A stretch of DNA of 7,742 bases, from assembly GCA_023396555.1 (NCBI GenBank), contig JAEWWC010000211.1, positions 1-7,742 on the forward strand. Direction: 5' to 3'. Shown here piece after piece: positions 5,912 through 7,742 of this stretch. The notes under the pieces are model-generated. The model was not told where the DNA came from. It was given only the letters and a program-made list of their open reading frames with translations, and ran no database searches. Numbering within the stretch: position 1 is the stretch's first letter; each line of letters starts with the position of its first letter. The stretch is from Bacillota bacterium (lineage in GTDB: Bacteria > Bacillota > Clostridia > Christensenellales > SZUA-584). The translations under genes were made by a program, and so were the position numbers.

Positions 5912-6838
5912 TTATTCAATATAACCTGCTACCAGTACAGTTCCATCATTTTTGAGTACAGCCAAATACTCCTCATAGTTATTGGCATCTTTAATATTTG
6001 TCATCCCATCTAACGCCAAGAGTTCCTCTTCATCTTTATATCCGGGCTGTATGACTTTAACTTTTAACAAACCATCGGGCATTAATCCAGCTACGAATGT
6101 CTGGCCGGCAAAAACTTTTTCCGCTCCTTTCAATTCCTGATACTGTAATAATGATTCCTTGTCTGTATACTTGTTGGTAAAGTTGTCATATACACACAAA
6201 ACCTCGCCCTCCCATGTCAATCCAAGAATCATACTCATAGAAACGCTTATGTCCCTGACATTCCTCCAATCTCTTACCCCTTCTTCAAATTCGGGTAAAG
6301 TTGGCGCAGAAACCACAACTCTTCCATTCTTCTTTATCCCCGCCATAACAAACTGAGCGCCCTTAATATCAACTATATCTTTCCAATCGTCCACATCATC
6401 TATAATTTTTTTCTCAATGGACCTGATCCCATCTAATGAACCATGGGCTGTATGTATTATTGTCCCGTCGTCTTGAAGGCCAAATGTTGTAAAAAAGGTA
6501 AAAGCCATCGCCTTTATGTTGCTCCAAGATTGCACATCACAGGCGCCATCTTTATTCTCACCAGTAACAACGACGCCTCCATCGTCTCTTAGCCCACCCA
6601 CGTTGATTATTCCGGGTACAATACTCTTAATGCCTTCCCAGCCATTAAAATCATATAAGTCACTTACCTGCTCATGTACCTTTATGGAACCATCATCATT
6701 GACGCTGATTTGATACTCTTTATCCAACCCTGCTACTAATGAAGGTTGCGTCAAATATGTTTTTGTGCAACCAAAAAATGCTATTACAAAAAAGATTGGA
6801 AAAATAGAAAATATTAGTTTGGTCCACTTCCCATTCAT
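5912..6838 (-). CDS. Lipoprotein with RCC1-like repeats, second gene of unit E
   Basis: The product is 308 residues from ATG at 6838, preferred over the in-frame ATG at 6853 because GGGAGGA lies 6-7 bases before it. NGKWTK, a hydrophobic run (LIFSIFPIFFVIAFF) and FGC at about residue 23 form a lipoprotein signal peptide, so it should be anchored to the outer face of the membrane. The rest shows about six repeats of 40-50 residues with the pattern W..I..I, a short gap, then GL..DG.V (for example WSNIKAMA, GLQDDGTI; WKDIVDIK, GIKKNGRV; YLAVLKNDGTV). This is the RCC1-like beta-propeller pattern common in clostridial surface proteins; such folds usually bind proteins. It lies directly after head gene E, with the wrong-start ATG overlapping that stop codon, so it fills the partner slot. 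Its binding target is unknown. Confidence 0.85.
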   Translation of the reverse strand: MNGKWTKLIFSIFPIFFVIAFFGCTKTYLTQPSLVAGLDKEYQISVNDDGSIKVHEQVSDLYDFNGWEGIKSIVPGIINVGGLRDDGGVVVTGENKDGACDVQSWSNIKAMAFTFFTTFGLQDDGTIIHTAHGSLDGIRSIEKKIIDDVDDWKDIVDIKGAQFVMAGIKKNGRVVVSAPTLPEFEEGVRDWRNVRDISVSMSMILGLTWEGEVLCVYDNFTNKYTDKESLLQYQELKGAEKVFAGQTFVAGLMPDGLLKVKVIQPGYKDEEELLALDGMTNIKDANNYEEYLAVLKNDGTVLVAGYIE

Positions 6839-6852
6839 GTCATTTCCTCCCA

Positions 6853-7742
6853 TTATTCAGATATCACATCGAAGAATACAGCATTTAGCGGATTCGGATA
6901 AACAACACCATTATCTAATACAATAGATTCTCCATATATAACATAACCCGTCCTGGTCACATGCCTACCCCCACCATAGCCCTTTATATCCCAATCTGCA
7001 TCAAGAGTAAAACGGCTAATTTTATATACACCTCCTAATTCGTCTTCGATATCTTCATTAACGCTATATCCCGGTAATGCTATGTCACCTAACAATAACC
7101 CAGTATCAAGCAAAACTGCAGCTGTTCCAGAAAGCTCAAATAAACCACCTATAGAAGAGCCTAACATAAGACTATATGCTCCCAATCCAACTTTAACATC
7201 CGTGTTCTTTTGATTGATTAATTCATTGTATTGTGCTCTTGCTAACTCTTTAGAAACATCCACTTCTTCCGTCTCAGTAATTTGCAGCCCCAACCTTGAT
7301 TCGGATTCTTCGTATTGGCCATACATCGCCAACATATTTACCACATCCTTGAAAGTTTCTGAGCTTTTAATATACTCTAGCGAATCTGCATCCCCAGAAT
7401 AACTCTGCGTAATATAGTCCGGCACCTCATTGCTAGGCTTTTCTCCCCATGAACCGCCCGCGCCGCCACCGCCAAAGCCGTTGCCGGAATATCCCTTGCC
7501 GTCATACGCATGTTGACCCTTAAATGGGTCTTCCTTATACGGTAAAGCATCAATCTCGTCATCATCCAGCCCCATCACACGCGCCGCCGTATCAGTCGCC
7601 GCAAACAGCGGTTTTCCGCTGCTCATGTCCAACCTTGGCTTACCCGCATTCCCTATGGGCGGCATGTTCCCCTTATTCGGCGAATGCTTTTCGCCCTCCT
7701 CCGGCACATAGCTACCCCACCGTTCATCGTCCAGCAACTGGT
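6853..7742 (-). CDS. Head gene of unit E, 5' end missing (constant linker plus distinct tail)
   Basis: The frame is open to the window edge (first full codon CAG at 7740), so this is the last 295 residues of a head protein; TTG at 7737 is not a credible start. It opens in the constant QLLDDERW..Y.PEE motif and keeps the SSGKP.F and VMGLDD segments. It then diverges: FFGYKPEDYE and SGGGYADFF are replaced by a Gly-rich linker (GYSGNGFGGGGAGGSWG). The tail has a helical, Glu-rich part, a long Gly/Ala/Leu hydrophobic region (GLGAYSLMLG, SIGGLFELSGTAAVLL, TGLLLGDIAL) and a beta-looking end finishing NAVFFDVISE. The hydrophobic part could enter membranes, but this is inference. The lipoprotein gene follows at once. 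Joined to unit A across the 12-base end overlap it would encode 371 residues. Confidence 0.8.
   Translation of the reverse strand, partial: QLLDDERWGSYVPEEGEKHSPNKGNMPPIGNAGKPRLDMSSGKPLFAATDTAARVMGLDDDEIDALPYKEDPFKGQHAYDGKGYSGNGFGGGGAGGSWGEKPSNEVPDYITQSYSGDADSLEYIKSSETFKDVVNMLAMYGQYEESESRLGLQITETEEVDVSKELARAQYNELINQKNTDVKVGLGAYSLMLGSSIGGLFELSGTAAVLLDTGLLLGDIALPGYSVNEDIEDELGGVYKISRFTLDADWDIKGYGGGRHVTRTGYVIYGESIVLDNGVVYPNPLNAVFFDVISE
7731..7742. repeat. Terminal 12-base direct repeat (partner at 1-12)
   Basis: CCAGCAACTGGT occurs at 1-12 and 7731-7742. Both lie at the GNQLLD codons of the head module. Copies C and D read CCAACAGCTGGT and copy B reads CCAGGAGTTGAT at this point, so among the five copies only the two window ends share this version. 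Confidence 0.85.

Noticed and set aside
6839..6853. Upstream ATG of the lipoprotein
   Set aside because: The GGGAGGA site lies after it and is correctly spaced for the ATG at 6838.
1..7742. CRISPR array, tRNA, rRNA, transposase, integrase, invertase or reverse transcriptase
   Set aside because: No short regularly spaced repeats, RNA folds or such reading frames were seen; the repeats here are long coding modules.

Overview
Every gene I can support lies on the minus strand, so transcription runs from high to low coordinates. The window is a tandem array of five related transcription units, the first and last cut by the window edges. Strong GGAG/AGGAG-type ribosome binding sites on the second and third genes, AT-rich accessory genes, a clostridial-style RCC1-like lipoprotein and intrinsic terminators suggest a Bacillota, probably clostridial, chromosome. 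That assignment is inference from style; no housekeeping gene fixes it.

Units are lettered by position. Unit E (7742 to 5871) has a head gene truncated at the window edge, then a lipoprotein with RCC1-like repeats and a terminator. Unit D (5818 to about 4220) has an intact 327-residue head gene and two small membrane proteins. Unit C (4168 to about 2153) has a head gene with a lost start codon and a 4-base deletion, then a membrane-anchored 205-residue protein and a terminator. Unit B (2106 to about 288) has a head gene with a one-base frameshift, then two small membrane proteins and a terminator. Unit A (238 to 1) holds only the intact 5' end of a head gene.

Head proteins share a GC-rich N-terminal part of about 180 residues: two helices, a conserved GNQLLD..W patch, a Pro/Gly/Ser linker with FFGYKPEDYE repeats, and a closing SGGGYADFF.EQRE motif. 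An AT-rich, strongly diverged C-terminal part follows. The second slot always encodes a membrane or exported protein, but of different families. This constant-head, variable-tail, tail-matched-partner layout resembles polymorphic toxin-immunity loci. I recognise no catalytic motif and no named family, so toxin and immunity roles remain hypotheses.

The first and last 12 bases of the window are identical and lie at the same register of the repeated head gene. Joining them fuses unit A's 5' end in frame to unit E's 3' part, giving a 371-codon product. The sequence may therefore be a circle, a collapsed tandem array, or a contig broken in a repeat. The array also shows a conserved upstream 12-mer, a TGnTATAAT box overlapping the head start codon, and no Shine-Dalgarno site for head genes.
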